Shown here piece after piece: positions 25,101 to 35,942 of a stretch of DNA of 64,000 bases. The first letter of the stretch is position 1, and every line of letters begins with the position of its first letter. The stretch is from Lumbricus rubellus (Eukaryota; Annelida; Clitellata; Crassiclitellata; Lumbricidae). The notes under the pieces were generated by a model, which did not search any database, was not told where the DNA came from, and saw nothing but the letters and a program-made list of their open reading frames with translations. The position numbers were made by a program, and so were the translations under genes. The DNA lies in assembly GCA_945859605.1 (NCBI GenBank), contig OX243825.1, forward strand, positions 30,082,829 through 30,146,828. The letters run 5' to 3'.

Positions 25101-28100
25101 ATTACAAAACTATGCAATCAAATCTGGAGAACTGGGCAGTGGCCGGAGGACTGGAAAAGGTCCGTGTTCATACCAATATTCAAGAAAGGAGACGCGAGAG
25201 AGTGTGGAAATTATCGAACGATAGCGATGATATCGCACACGAGCAAAATACTTCTCAAAATAATCCACAAAAGAATGGAGAAGACAATCGAAAGGGAATT
25301 ACCAACCAATCAAGCGGGATTTAGGAAGGCGCGAGGAACGCGCGATCACATCGCCAATATAAGGTGGATTATGGAGAGACAGAGGGAATACGGGCAACAG
25401 GTGCATATGTGTTTTATAGACTACAGCAAGGCGTTTGATTGCATAGACCATACACTACTGTGGCGGACGCTAATTGAGATGGGAATTCCGAAGCATTTGG
25501 TTAAACTACTAAAGGGCCTCTATGTGGATCAAGAAGCGGTAATAAGAACTGAATATGGTGACACAGGGAAATTTAAAATAAGGAAAGGAGTGAGGCAGGG
25601 GTGCATTTTGTCCCCTTTCCTGTTCAATCTGTATGCCGAGAGAATTATGAGGAGGGCTGGATTGGAGGAGGCAACAGAAGGGGTAAGGATAGCGGGGAAA
25701 ATACTGAATAATCTGAGGTACGCCGATGATACGACATTATTGGCGGGTAAGAGGGACGACCTAGTCGAGTTAATAAGAAGAGTCAGGAAGGAAAGCGAAA
25801 AGGCGGGACTATACTTCAATGTAAAGAAAACAAAGGTTATGACAACTGCAACATGGAAAAACTTTGAGGTGGATGGAGAAACGATAGAGGTAGTATCGAG
25901 CTTCACATTCCTGGGATCTATGATAGAGAAGGAGGGAAGAAGTGATATGGAAATAAGGAGGAGGGTAACAATGGGGAAAACGGCAATGAACGGTCTGGAA
26001 AAGATTTGGAAGGACAAATACGCAGGGAAACAAAGAAAAGACTGGTAAGAGCACTGATCTTCCCAGTCGTCCTATATGGATGCGAGACATGGACAAAGAC
26101 ACGGGATATGGAAAAGAAAATCAACGCGTGTGAGATGTGGATTTGGAGAAAGATGCTAAGGATTTCATGGACGGAGAAGAGAACTAACGAATCGGTGCGC
26201 GAGGAGCTCGGAATAGAGAGGGAGGAGACACTGCAGCAAACAGCAACTTGGAGGAAATTGAGCTACTTCGGCCATGTGATGAGATCTAACGGTTTGGAAA
26301 AGGAGCTGATGACGGCATGCGGTGAGGGACGGAGAAGATGCGGAAGACCAAGGAAGAAATGGTTGGATGAAGTACAGGAAAAGTCTGGCATGGGACTGGA
26401 GGAACTAAGAGAGGCGACTAGGGAGAGGATCAACTGGAGAAGATGCACCAGGGCTTTCGCCAGAGCTCCAGTAGCTGACGGCACCAGGTGACCAGGTGAC
26501 AACATCTATTTAGATAGAATTCTACTTGACAATGCAAGTTTTATTCGACAACGCTGAAACTTATGCAATGGCAACTAATTTTCAATGCTAAAATACACGT
26601 TTGCTGTATCTTGAGGTATGAAATAGACATCTTCAAACAATTATATATCTGATGGGAGTACTTTCCTTGCTGTTGTGATATTAAGTTTCATGTTCTGTAG
26701 ATGAAACTGATGAGTACATTGACGACTGAAAAAGCCGGCAGTTCACAGTCTCTGAATAGTGACGTTGACAAATCACCGAGTACGAACACATTGGACCCTT
26801 CTACGTCGTCTCCTTCTATTCAGAAGAAGAACAAAGATAAACAGAAACAGCCAAAGAAAGGTATAAATAAAGATGGTGGTGATGACAATGATGATGTTGA
26901 ATATGAATGGTGATGATGATGGCGATGATGATGGTGATATTAATAACAATCTTTAAGTCCCAGGGTAATGCACTACTTCATGGGCTAAAAAAATTAAAAA
27001 TAGATAATAATTGCCATTGAAGATGATGATGATGACGACGATGATGATGATGATGACAGTGATTGTGGCTCTGACGATTATGATGATTATGATCAGCCTA
27101 TGTTGTCTGTAGACAATTAAAAGAACTTGTCTCTTCTGTTTACTTCAGACGATTTATTTAATGTTTTGTATAGAAGTAGCCGCAACCCAGTCAGAGACAG
27201 CGGTTCAGTCAACGGCCGAGAAAGTTCGACTGAAAGAAAAGCTGAGGTTCTGGCTCAACCGACGTCCAACGCGAGACAGTCTTCGTGCGAAAGGCATCTA
27301 CAAAGGTAATCTTATTGTGGATGGACTTACAATGGGAGTTACAAAAGAGGCTATAGATGCAATTTAGCCTGTGTTAACAAACTGAGGACATAATTATCGT
27401 TCCATGTATGCAAAGTGTTCATATTAAGTTTACAGCTTTTGATTTCATATCTGCAATTAGTAGTTCCTTTATATTGCATAGATCTCTGTTTGCTCATTTA
27501 TATCTCCATGTAATTCTGCGACAATACATCATCGATACAAAAATTGTTTTCTTTCATCACTTATCTCCAAACTTTCTGTGTTGCTTTAAAATGATGAGAA
27601 TGTTTTTTTGCAGATGGAATCTTTGGTTCACATTTGTTGACGATATGCGAAGCAGAGAGCACAACGATACCGAGATTTGTTCAGGACTGCATCAACGCAG
27701 TTGAAGCAAGAGGTTCGTCCATAGCATCTTGTCATCAGCTTTATTTATTTTAAAATGATTTCTTTAATTTTAAACTGACACAATGCAGTATGATTACAAT
27801 TCATAATATGGATGGATTATCACAAGTTATTAGATGAATTGAATTTAACTGTCGGCAGATGAGCCTGAATTATAAATAAATTATTTATTATTGTCATTAT
27901 ATTCATTATTATTATTATTGTATTATTATTGGCATTTCCCACAACAATGAAATGTTGAAAATGGAATGGTCATGTGATCATCTTTGTTATCTTCCACTGC
28001 TTAGGTTTGACTACAGATGGCGTGTACAGAATGAATGGAAACATGGCCGACATTCAGAAACTTCGATTTGCAGTCAACCAAAGTAAGTTTCATTTGATAC

Positions 28101-30129
28101 ATGTACCATATTATTCAATAAATTATGTTTATGTGTTCAACTGGATATTTTAGTCAAATTTCACATTGAACAATGAATATTCGAGTAATGTTTAATTTGA
28201 TACCTGTACCTGTACCAATGTGTACCATATTATTCAATAAATTATCTTTATGTTTTAAGCAGGATATTTTAGTCAATTTTTGCATTAAACAATGAATATT
28301 GGGGTAATGATTAACTTACACAAAGTCACCATTCAATTGTAAGTTTTTGATAAAGTATGCAGAAAACTAGCATGTTTATTTCAAATGACTCTTAAAGGAT
28401 TTACAGATGTTTGTAGCTTATTGTTGGTGTTAGTTGACAAGATCGTGTACTGGGTCTCCTGACTTACTCTGAGTCTGCCAATCTGAAGCCTGGAGAAGGA
28501 AGGAAGACTAATTATATTCGTTTTTACACAGTATCATGTAGGCGCCCTTGTAACAGCATGGATTGTTACTGCGCCATATTAATTATTGTAATTATTATTA
28601 TCATCATTAAGCTGAAACTGTTCCCGCTGTTGACAGTGGTTGCTTGCCTCTCGAAAATCATTTATAAAATTTTTATTTTACGTTTAAATTGCATTTATTT
28701 TGCTGGTCCTTTGTTTTGGAGTTCTTATGAAGTGAATAGACAAATTAATTAATTACAAAATTGACTGCTAAAATAATTGCATGCATGCACACATGTGCGT
28801 CTGTGCATTGTAGACGATGATTACGATCTAATGGACCCAGACTTGGACATTCATGTCGTCACTGGTGCTTTGAAGTTGTTCTTTCGCGAGCTGATGGAGC
28901 CTCTTATACCGTTTCGACTGTGCAACAGATTTCTTGATGTCCTGAGTGAGTGTAAACAGTGAAGCCGCAATAAAACACTTTCAGTTGTGTGGTCTAAAAA
29001 TGCAACATGGAAAGTAAAATAGACTGCGACCCAACAGTTTTTCCAAACATAGCCGTTATGACTGACAGTTTCGTTCCACTATGATTGTCTATCGTGTCAA
29101 AGGCCTTCCCAATATCAAAGCATATTTACCAATATAGCATTCATTATTTTTTAAAGGAGTTCATATGATATGTATCTTGTGATGTGACCTTTATTGTAAT
29201 GCCCATACATTGATGGTTGTTTTTCGATTGCAGCGAAATCATAGTTTTTTTAAGCCTATATATATATATGAATAATTAGATCTTGATTTTAGCCTGTAAT
29301 ACAATGTTGATTTCAATATTCCAGAGTTGACAGACCACACGGCTAAATCAAAGGCACTTCGTGAACTCGTTCTTCTGATACCAATTGCCAACCACGACAC
29401 TCTGAAGGAACTCTTCAGGCACCTTTGTCTGTAAGTCTTTTCAAGCTGCTTTCTGAGAATAATCAGTGCTTGGATATTTTTAGTTCAAAGGGCATTTTGT
29501 TCGTGCAAAGAATTAATTGTTTCTTTTTTGTAGTTCAAGAAAGTACACATTTAGTTTTACGTGATGAAACATGGTAAAATGCAACAGTGTGGCCATACCT
29601 CGTGGGGCATTGTGGTGTAGTGGCTATGTCCGTTGCCTTGCAGCCTGAGGGTTGCAGGTTCAAATCTACCTCAAGCTGCCATGTAGCAGGTCCTTCGCTC
29701 GCAATTACTCAAATTAATTTACATAAATTCATTCATTAAGATATCTGTAAAAAGCTTTTCAAGAAAAAACTACTCAGAGACGCTCCCAACTCCAAGTGCA
29801 CTCAAAAAGGACAGCTTTAAGTTTGGTAAGGAAGGACCCTTGTAAAGTCCCAAGGTGTAGGCGTAGCTCTAAAGGAAGACCATTCCAGACCACTGGGCCA
29901 GAGAAGTATATATCTATACACATGACAATGGTTTATTTGATTTTATTCTGCCAGCGTTATCCAACACAGTCGCGAGAATCGCATGCAGGCACAGAACATC
30001 GCCATTGTCTTTGGTCCGACGTTGATCTGGCCAGAAGAAACGGAGATGTCGGAAATGGCCGTCTCTGTTGTCCAGCGCGGTCAACTTATCGAACACATGC
30101 TGACCGATTACACGTTCATATTCAGCTAG
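13164..30129 (+). CDS. Rho GTPase-activating protein, ARHGAP12/15/27-like (SH3-WW-PH-RhoGAP), 780 aa
   Basis: The product should stimulate GTP hydrolysis by Rho/Rac/Cdc42-type GTPases and act at membranes through its PH domain. Sixteen coding exons join in phase: 13164-13796, 14479-14724, 16139-16240, 16851-16934, 17989-18045, 19541-19602, 22682-22760, 23374-23472, 24172-24270, 26701-26860, 27174-27305, 27614-27712, 28005-28082, 28814-28945, 29325-29430, 29955-30129. The SH3 domain covers about residues 10-70 (ENWWSVI, VPACYIEEI). WW1 (254-282) has Tyr in place of the first Trp. A weak WW2-like segment begins at W307. WW3 is at 328-355 (WIQLFDT, YFFNDE, SRWDLPE). The PH domain is at about 378-487, followed by a Ser/Lys-rich linker, and RhoGAP at about 580-775 with the arginine finger at R626 in DGVYRMNGN. 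The end, FGPTLIWP and IEHMLTDY, is complete. An acceptor-like site 10 bases before the ATG suggests an upstream noncoding exon. The family order SH3-WW-PH-GAP makes the call firm; which vertebrate paralogue is closest is not decided. Confidence 0.9.
17111..17430. repeat. Dispersed repeat in intron 4 (first copy)
   Basis: It starts with (AATC)n at about 17117-17135. It shares 'attctcagttgcaga', 'attctgag', 'acattacag' and 'aataagaaacgttc' blocks in order with 18265-18480 in the next intron. It is likely a fragment of a retroposon in reverse orientation; the family is unknown. Confidence 0.4.
18265..18480. repeat. Dispersed repeat in intron 5 (second copy)
   Basis: It starts with (AAGT)n at about 18267-18282, then 'gaattctcagttgcagact', 'gtgaataagaaacgttc' and 'gatcttcagtctctgggagaa', parallel to 17270-17420. 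Both copies lie in the same orientation in adjacent introns. Confidence 0.4.
19626..19922. repeat. 24-bp minisatellite, 12 perfect copies plus 9 bases
   Basis: The unit is TTAATTCTGAATTGTCTC followed by TTTACA. All copies read identical in the window. It starts 23 bases after the splice donor of exon 6 of the RhoGAP gene. Because 24 is a multiple of three, the array is open in both strands and gives spurious ORFs (SELSLYIN repeats on the plus strand). Confidence 0.95.
20565..20760. mobile_element. Partial MITE ending in TTTTTTGAACCACGGTGTA
   Basis: The right end TTTTTTGAACCACGGTGTA (about 20739-20757) is the inverse of ACACCGTGGTTCAAAAAAG at about 60655. Interior blocks such as 'ccaaaatttcatgagataaagttgaac' are also shared with 60655-60990. 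A left terminus was not found in this copy. Confidence 0.45.
20854..22026 (+). mobile_element. Tc1/mariner-type element with long, internally doubled TIRs
   Basis: The ends are CAGGGTGGGCCATAAAAAAG and its exact inverse, flanked by TA at 20852-20853 and 22027-22028. The arms are inverted repeats for about 200 bp. Each arm contains a second, tandem copy of its subterminal block ('ttcatatttacacatgatggccagatt', 'ttttttgacgattcaaaaa'). The centre keeps an ORF end at about 21411-21570 (+): MNSLSKMAIK, later SVGTGGGHIEHKLW. This GGHIEHK type end is characteristic of the C-terminus of Tc1/mariner transposases. The remaining transposase has been deleted, so it is a nonautonomous derivative in intron 6 of the RhoGAP gene. 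Confidence 0.8.
22306..22560 (-). repeat. SINE copy, minus orientation, in intron 6
   Basis: It begins TTCATTATTCATTATTTAAT, then a TTTATATAGCTCCACTTCAC block, GTTACTACTCAGGAGCACTC, 'ccaacccaacctcggctg' and 'ccaattccatatcctgagg'. The order is the same as in the other minus-orientation copies. Confidence 0.6.
23495..23845. repeat. Palindromic tandem-repeat family copy in intron 8
   Basis: The left end 'ttcattttagtggcctaaattatccgcc' (23520) and right end 'cgcaacggtgaataatttagaactc' (about 23807-23831) are inverted versions of each other. Between them are about eight degenerate units such as 'tttcatcagtccatctttaatttaa' and 'caccaatccaacttctattttgc'. It begins just after the exon 8 donor and looks like a complete copy of the family. 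Confidence 0.6.
24295..24417. repeat. Palindromic tandem-repeat family copy, left of the RTE insertion
   Basis: Units 'tcatgaattcagcttctattttagcaagatt' and 'tcacttcaatataag' precede the LINE. The copy resumes after it at 26512-26605 and ends 'gctgaaacttatgcaatggcaactaattttcaatgctaaaatacacg', cut short of the family end. The LINE therefore inserted into an existing repeat. Confidence 0.5.
24418..26491 (+). pseudogene. RTE reverse transcriptase, truncated and frameshifted
   Basis: The reverse transcriptase copies element RNA at the cut target. Visible motifs, in order: APGHDGIPIE, NYRTIAMIS, QAGFRKARGT, MCFIDYSKAFDCIDH, VRQGCILSPFLFNLY, and the catalytic YADD in LNNLRYADDTTLL. The first frame (517 aa from the first ATG at 24495) ends at 26048. 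The rest continues in another frame from about 26006 (RLVRALIFPVVLYGCETWT, then SYFGHVMRS and CGRPRKKWLDEV) to 26491. The frame change near 26000-26050 disrupts the C-terminal domain. The endonuclease is absent. The similarity to BovB-type LINEs (KAGLYFNVKKTK, GRPRKKWLDE) is from recognition of the family. Confidence 0.85.
24418..26498 (+). mobile_element. 5'-truncated RTE/BovB-clade LINE with 13-bp target duplication
   Basis: ACAACATCTATTT occurs immediately before (24405-24417) and after (26499-26511) the element. The reading frame is open from the truncation point (FDCKGITPEYR), so the endonuclease domain has been lost. The 3' end is a short tandem repeat of ACCAGGTG, as is common in this clade. 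It lies in intron 9 of the RhoGAP gene in sense orientation. Only one copy is present in this window. Confidence 0.88.
27009..27060. repeat. (GAT/GAC)n simple repeat in intron 10
   Basis: This is an imperfect GATGATGACGAC-type trinucleotide tract. A shorter related tract lies at about 26877-26938, just after the exon 10 donor. Confidence 0.8.
28095..28315. repeat. Tandem duplication of about 115 bp in intron 13
   Basis: The block 'tgtaccatattattcaataaattat', 'ggatattttagtcaa' and 'aacaatgaatatt' occurs twice in a row, at about 28100-28180 and 28216-28300, with moderate divergence. Confidence 0.65.
29600..29925. repeat. SINE head (plus) followed by SINE body (minus) in intron 15
   Basis: At about 29608-29680 a tRNA-like head has TGGTGTAGTGGC (A box) and GGTTCAAATCTACC (B box), followed by 'gcaggtccttcgctcgcaatt' as at the start of the window. 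From about 29722 the reversed body follows: ATTCATTCATTAAG, CTACTCAGAGACGCTCCCAA, 'cattccagaccactgggcca'. Two insertions lie end to end, or one has been rearranged. They end about 30 bases before exon 16. Confidence 0.55.
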
Positions 30130-30247
30130 CAAGTGACTGTGAATTCAACTACTAGCAAATGACACTGTATTCAGCGCGCAAGTGACACTGTATTAAGCGT
30201 GGAAGTGACTGTACTGAACAACCGAGCGTCGCTGCATATCCTTAAAC

Positions 30248-30586
30248 CAGTGGTTCCCAACCGGTGGCCCGCGGGCCAAAAGTGTCCCGCCAGGCCTAAA
30301 AAAAGTGGCCCTCGTTTCTCAAAGAATTACCAAAAATATGTGAAAAATTCACAATTTGTACAGGATAGAACAATTATTTGTTTCTATTACAAATTATTTT
30401 ATTGTGATGTCTATAAATAAAATCAAACACTCTATTTCGAATCAATAATAACAATGTTATATGCTTCTAGTTAATTACATTTTAGATTTGTGGCCTCCTA
30501 ATGTCCTTCAACTAAGAAAAAGTGGCCCTCGTGTCCTCCAACTTAAGAAAAGTGGCCCTAGAATCCAAAAAGGTTGGGAACCACTG
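30248..30586. mobile_element. hAT MITE with 8-bp target duplication
   Basis: Termini CAGTGGTTCCCAACC and GGTTGGGAACCACTG are perfect inverses. The flanks CCTTAAAC (30240-30247) and CCTTAAAT (30587-30594) match at 7 of 8 bases. Length is 339 bp with no ORF. It lies about 120 bases beyond the stop of the RhoGAP gene, in its likely 3' UTR, and brings an AATAAA at 30416-30421. Confidence 0.9.
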
Positions 30587-30839
30587 CCTTAAATCGTTTG
30601 CAAGTTGATATTTGTTCGACGGTTCGTTATATGTGATGGCCTTAAGCGAAGTTCTTGCCTTGTGTTGAGTACGGTATGTCTTTCTGAAGTCGACTGTGTG
30701 TTCGTGCTTGGTGAAGTGTACCGCCAGGCTCATCAGCTGTGCAAATTTTGGCTGTATGTTGGTGTCAAGGTAAAACTTGCGGTGTGTATGTTCTTATTTA
30801 GTGTCTTTTAAAGTGCACAAGAATTATGCAGGTAAACGG

Positions 30840-31115
30840 GAAGGTAATCTTTTGCTTTAAGCGTCGTGAATTATTCGCCATTGCGTGGGTTTCAGCGTAT
30901 GTCACATGTATACAGGTTGGATTGACTAAATGAATTCTCGCTAAATAGAAGTCGAATTGTTAAATTAATTTTTAGTCAAATAGAAGTGGGATTGGTGAAA
31001 GATTCTTGCTGAAATTTGAGTTGGATTGACGAAAATGATTCTTGCCAAAGTGGAAGTCGGATTGATGAAAGATAACCATGCTGCACCAGGCGAATAATTG
31101 AGAACACTAAAGCAA
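30840..31115. repeat. Palindromic tandem-repeat family copy 3' of the RhoGAP gene
   Basis: The left end 'tttaagcgtcgtgaattattcgccattgcgtgggtttcagcg' starts at about 30855. Units such as 'gaagtgggattggtgaaag' and 'gaagtcggattgatgaaag' follow. The right end 'gctgcaccaggcgaataattgagaacactaaa' (31080-31111) is the inverse of the left. This is the clearest whole copy: inverted ends around about five units. Confidence 0.65.
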
Positions 31116-34100
31116 TAGATTAGCAAATTATTGGAATGCTGTATAGATTAGATTTATTCTTTTTAAATGATCACCGTTGAATTATAGTTTGATTTGTAAT
31201 TATGAGAATTTATGATGAGAATTTGATCTATATAATTGTGCTGACCCTTGATGCATCTAGTTCCATGTCATCTGCCACAATAACAATGATGTTGATGCAG
31301 GCATTGATGCATGTTGCATTTTAGAACGTTTAATTTGAATCATGTTATAATTTCTAAAAGCCAATGTTTTGAATGTTTGATGTTATAATCTTCAAACTGT
31401 GTACTATGATTAAGAGAGCATAATGATTTTGAACAGCAACAATATTTAAACACAGGAACATTGTAGCAGAAGCTATGGAAAAAATACAAGATTAAGAGTA
31501 ATTTATTTTATATCTTTTCTCTTAAGTAATATAATGATACCAAAAATAAGTGACAATAAAGTTAAAATTTATAATAAAACACTGCTTAAGATATAGTCAA
31601 GAGTTATGCAATGATTGTAATGTGAAGAACCTATAAGACCGCTTTTAGTTTAGAGCAACTGATTTTTAAATTTTTTGCTAAATATAATTATGATTATGCT
31701 TGTTCATGGTATCCATACCGTGTGAATTGTCTGCTAATGTGGGTGCATTGCTCAGTTTGTAAGTTCAAATCTCCTCTGTGACAATCAATTGTCAGCAATT
31801 GTGTAAAGTCTGACAATAAATATGTTTAATTTAGTTGAAAAGTAACTAAGTGGCCATGTCAGTTACTTGGAGTTTGGTTTGTCTGATATTGTAACTCGGT
31901 GTAGGCCTATTTTATAAAGGATAGACGTTAGTATTACAGTAGTTTGGGGCAGAGATGCAACATTGCAGATGCAAGGCAGATTTAGAGGCATTTATTGCAT
32001 ATCACAATTAAGCTTTACATTTTCAGAGTTTTAGTAGCCTGTTCGAATATCTGTTTAGCCGTAATCAAGATTGATTATTATTATTATTAAATGAATGTGT
32101 AACGTGTGCAAGGTCACACCGAAATGTGAAAATCTGAGGCACGGATTGTCAGTCGCTTGGAGAAGATGCAGCTAGAGATCCATGTGCTTGAAAGCCAAAG
32201 AGTTGAGCCGCTTTTGGAAGGAAAGCAGTGAATGTATTGATTTGTCCAAGTGAAACTTCATTCCATGACTTGTACATCTCTTAGGTCATTACGTGAATGT
32301 ATGTAGTGTTCAAATGCAACCCAAAGGATACAGATTTGATCCTCCATTTAGGTAGTTGTCATGTCATGTCAATCACCGACGTCGCTGCGCGACGGTTGGT
32401 CACATGCATGAACTAAAGCTCTCCACTGTCTCCTGTCGCGTGCAGGTAGTTTACTTTATAAGAACCTACGGCAAGTTTTTTTGCATGCAATTGCTCACGA
32501 CCATTAATATTCTCTTGTGTAGTTGTGTTGGCACTTCTGAAATTTGGACGGACAGAATCCAATATGTTTCCTAGATGGTCACTTGTGGCACAATCGAAAA
32601 TCATGAATTTATATAGCACCACTTGAAGAGAAAAAAACTCCTATAGGCTTAATCATGAGCAGTGCTGTACAATGGCAATTTCTTGTGACTTATTTGATGT
32701 TGAAAGTACTGTTGCTGCATTGTGAACTGCATAAAACTGTAAGCAAATGTTGTACTGGATTGAAGTTGCCATGGTTGCATGAAATTTAATAAAACAACAA
32801 AATAAGGGCTAGCAGCATATCCTGTTGCCTAAACTTTTAGCAATACATATTGTTCAGAAGTTCCTGTTGCCCTATTGTGCCTACATATCAATATTGGTAT
32901 TTTTTATGGATTAATCGATTCTTAGATTTTTAACACTATTGTTGACTTATGGCAATAGATTACATTAAATTTTTAGAGCATTTTACTAGAATGCTTGTTT
33001 CTAGCAGTCAGTCATGCTGCTTGACACTGATGCAGTGTGTTGAACGCACATTTTTTACAGCCTTACACAAAGTGCATCGATATTTGTAGAAGTGTGATGA
33101 ATTGTTTAAATGTAATGCATTCTCGCATTGCACTTGCATTTTGTGCTTCAGCCTTTGGTGTCAGACGCAAGTGTTTTATACGTGTGCAATCTTACAAATG
33201 CCTAAAATACAATGACTGTAACACACTATGTAGAGAACCATGTGCAAGCACATCTGAATGTTCTACATGTTGTATTGTGCATGTAGTTGGCCATTTCATT
33301 CTTGTATCTGTACATTCATTCATTTTACAAGCATTTTATAGCACCCCTTCAAGGTTACTACTTGGGAGCGCTCCCAACCCAACCTTGGTTAAAGAGGGCA
33401 GTTTTAAGACTGAAAAACGTGTCAGAAGGCACCAGTGGCAGCAGGCGCAGAAATGGAGGTGACCCATTCCAGACCACAGGGCCAACAACAGAAGGCATGG
33501 CACTGCCTGGTAGAAGTATGTGCATAGGGATAAGAAGTTCACCTTGTGCCCAGGAGCGAAGGGAATGGTGGAATGATGGAAAAGAGACTTTATACTAACT
33601 GTAGCATTGCACAAATTACAGAACATTCATCTTGAGATGGTGATAGTTTTCATGCTCAGTCATTCTAATTAATTCCAGTACTTAAACAATTCCATTTTAA
33701 TCCATAGTTTTGCTCAATACTGTTTTTCATTTCAATTTTCACATGTGTGATGTATGTTCAAGTTACAGTTAATGTGCCAAAGTATTTTGGGTTTGTATTA
33801 TTTTCAAGCATTTTAAAAAGACTTTGAATGTTAAGATGACAGCTAGACAGTCAGCATATAGGTTCCAACAGTTTACTTTGGTAATTAATGGAAGAACATG
33901 GTGTATGGCTGTAATATTCCCATGTTGTTAGCGATAAATATGGTCTTTGCTTAACACAGCTTGCTTTTGTGTGTCAATGCTTCTTGTTTTTGTGTTATTG
34001 TCTTTCCCAGTTTTGTTGATTTCAATGATATATTATTAGTGAATTTTCTGCACATAATTATGTCGAAACATATGCTTCAGAAAATTTCTGTAGGCCTACG

Positions 34101-35942
34101 TTCTGCTGGAAAAAGCAACATGTTTATTGTGGGCTTGTTTTCAAAATGTTCAGAATGTGTATTCATAGATGTCACAAAGCATGTTGGAAGGAAATCATAT
34201 GAAATGGACATTTCGTTTTGTCTTGATATTGTGTAGAAGTTTTAGAGATGCTTTCTGCCAGCAAGCGTTCATCTAGTCTTGTTCTGTCTTCAGAATTTCT
34301 TTAGAAATCACCTTTGTCCAAATTCTGACTTAACTGAAAAGAAATCTGCCAACAACATGTGTGCTACGGACTCTTTTGGTGTTACTTGGCGTATTATTGA
34401 CACTATTATAGCCGCTGACTGTGAAAGTGCTTGAACAAATATACTTAACTTGTCTTGTTGCTTAGCATCATTGCTTGATATATAACAATGGTGTAAAATG
34501 TTTATGCAATTGAAATGACTTTTGGATGCCATCGTCATTTGTCACGGTTCTCAAGAGTTCTGAATCATTTATGGGAAGCTTCTGCTGTACACAGAAAATT
34601 AGTGTCACATTTGGAACATTAACAAGATATCCAGCATGTGGTATACAGCCAATGTTCCATGCAACCAAACCACCTGAATTCAGCAAATGATTCCAAGTTG
34701 ACCATCTTGGATTTCAATAAATATTTCAGAGTACGTTACTATGGATTCGGAGGAAATTATGTAGAGTTTTAGATCATTGGTTGCTGATTAAGATGTGACG
34801 TTATGTATCTGGTTAATTGGCCACAGCTTAGAGCAAGAGACTAAAGAACCATCCATATAATACGTGAAAAATCATACTTTCTACCCATCCCCTTGTTGCA
34901 ACTCTACATTCTGTGGACACCCCCGCCCATGTGTACGTACAAATAAGCCTCCCCACGCCCTTTTCAGAAGTTAATTAGCTAACGTGGTCAATAAAACATT
35001 TTACCGTGGGCTACTATTTATTTTTGAGTAGCATCATAATTATTATATAATTTTCTAAATTTATTAACTGTGCCAAAAGTGTTAGTTTCAACATAGCACC
35101 TTAATTGATGCAGACAAGAATTAGTAAAAATAATCTCATTAAATTAACGAGTTTATGTCAATTCAATTCAAACCAAGCTTTATCCTTGGTTTTCTTTAAA
35201 AGTATTTGTTGCAAATGAACATCATAATGAAATAAATATGCATAATATTATAGCCTGGAGTCTGTTTTTGTAGTCTACAGTATCCATAGTAAAACGATTG
35301 TACTATAATTGAGCATGCTAGTAATGGTAAACAATAATTACAAACATAAGAATCATTATTCTGTATTGACCAACAAAACAAAGTGACAAGACCACAATGT
35401 AAAGGTAAATGGTCATGCACAATTGCACATCTACCACAACTCACTTAACCATCACCTCACAATTATCGGTTCATTGTTCTTGCTGTGAAGAACATTGTGT
35501 TAAATTAAATAACAAATAGTAAACAAACATAAAACAATCCCTGCATACAAATCATTAAGTATGCATATATTGCATTTGTGGATAATCTTCTATGCTGAGC
35601 TGTAATAGATCTCTTGGTTCTGAAATTAGTTCGTGTATTGGATGCGAGGATAGAATACTAATATTGTAACTGTCGTATAAGAAGTGGATTGCAAAATATG
35701 ATCCACAAACTGATACTCTTTTCTGTTTAAAAAGAAAAACTTATAATTCAACTGTCCTTGGAAATGTGGTCCGGAAAATAAAGGATATCTTCGTACAATC
35801 TGCATCAAATATAAAATTTCACCGTTATTATTTCTCACGTCAGCTATTAGTGACATTTAACATCGTAAAAGCCAGAGCAAAAGCTCTTTCAGGCTATTTT
35901 AAAATATAGTTAATTAATTAATATAACGAGCACAAAATGTCA
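31116..35942. other. Long AT-rich intergenic region, no gene recognised
   Basis: It contains a short SINE tail at about 32606-32630 (TTTATATAGCACCACTTGAA) and the SINE copy at 33308-33590. Open frames here (for example 33037-33462 and 33961-34236) show no domain, no coding-like bias and no matching splice partners. AATAAA hexamers are frequent on the plus strand (e.g. about 34717) but none can be tied to a transcript. The nearest genes converge on this region, so it may hold both 3' UTRs. Confidence 0.4.
33308..33590 (-). repeat. SINE copy, minus orientation
   Basis: It begins CATTCATTCATTTTACAAGC, then TTTTATAGCACCCCTTCAAG, GTTACTACTTGGGAGCGCTC, 'ccaacccaaccttgg' and 'cccattccagaccacagggcca'. 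This is one of the best-preserved bodies in the window. Confidence 0.65.

Noticed and set aside
24395..25117. 240-codon minus-strand ORF opposite the LINE, Ser/Phe-rich
   Set aside because: Shadow of the reverse transcriptase frame in purine-rich DNA.
33037..33462. 141-codon ORF with several cysteines
   Set aside because: It has no recognised domain and runs into the SINE body at its 3' end.
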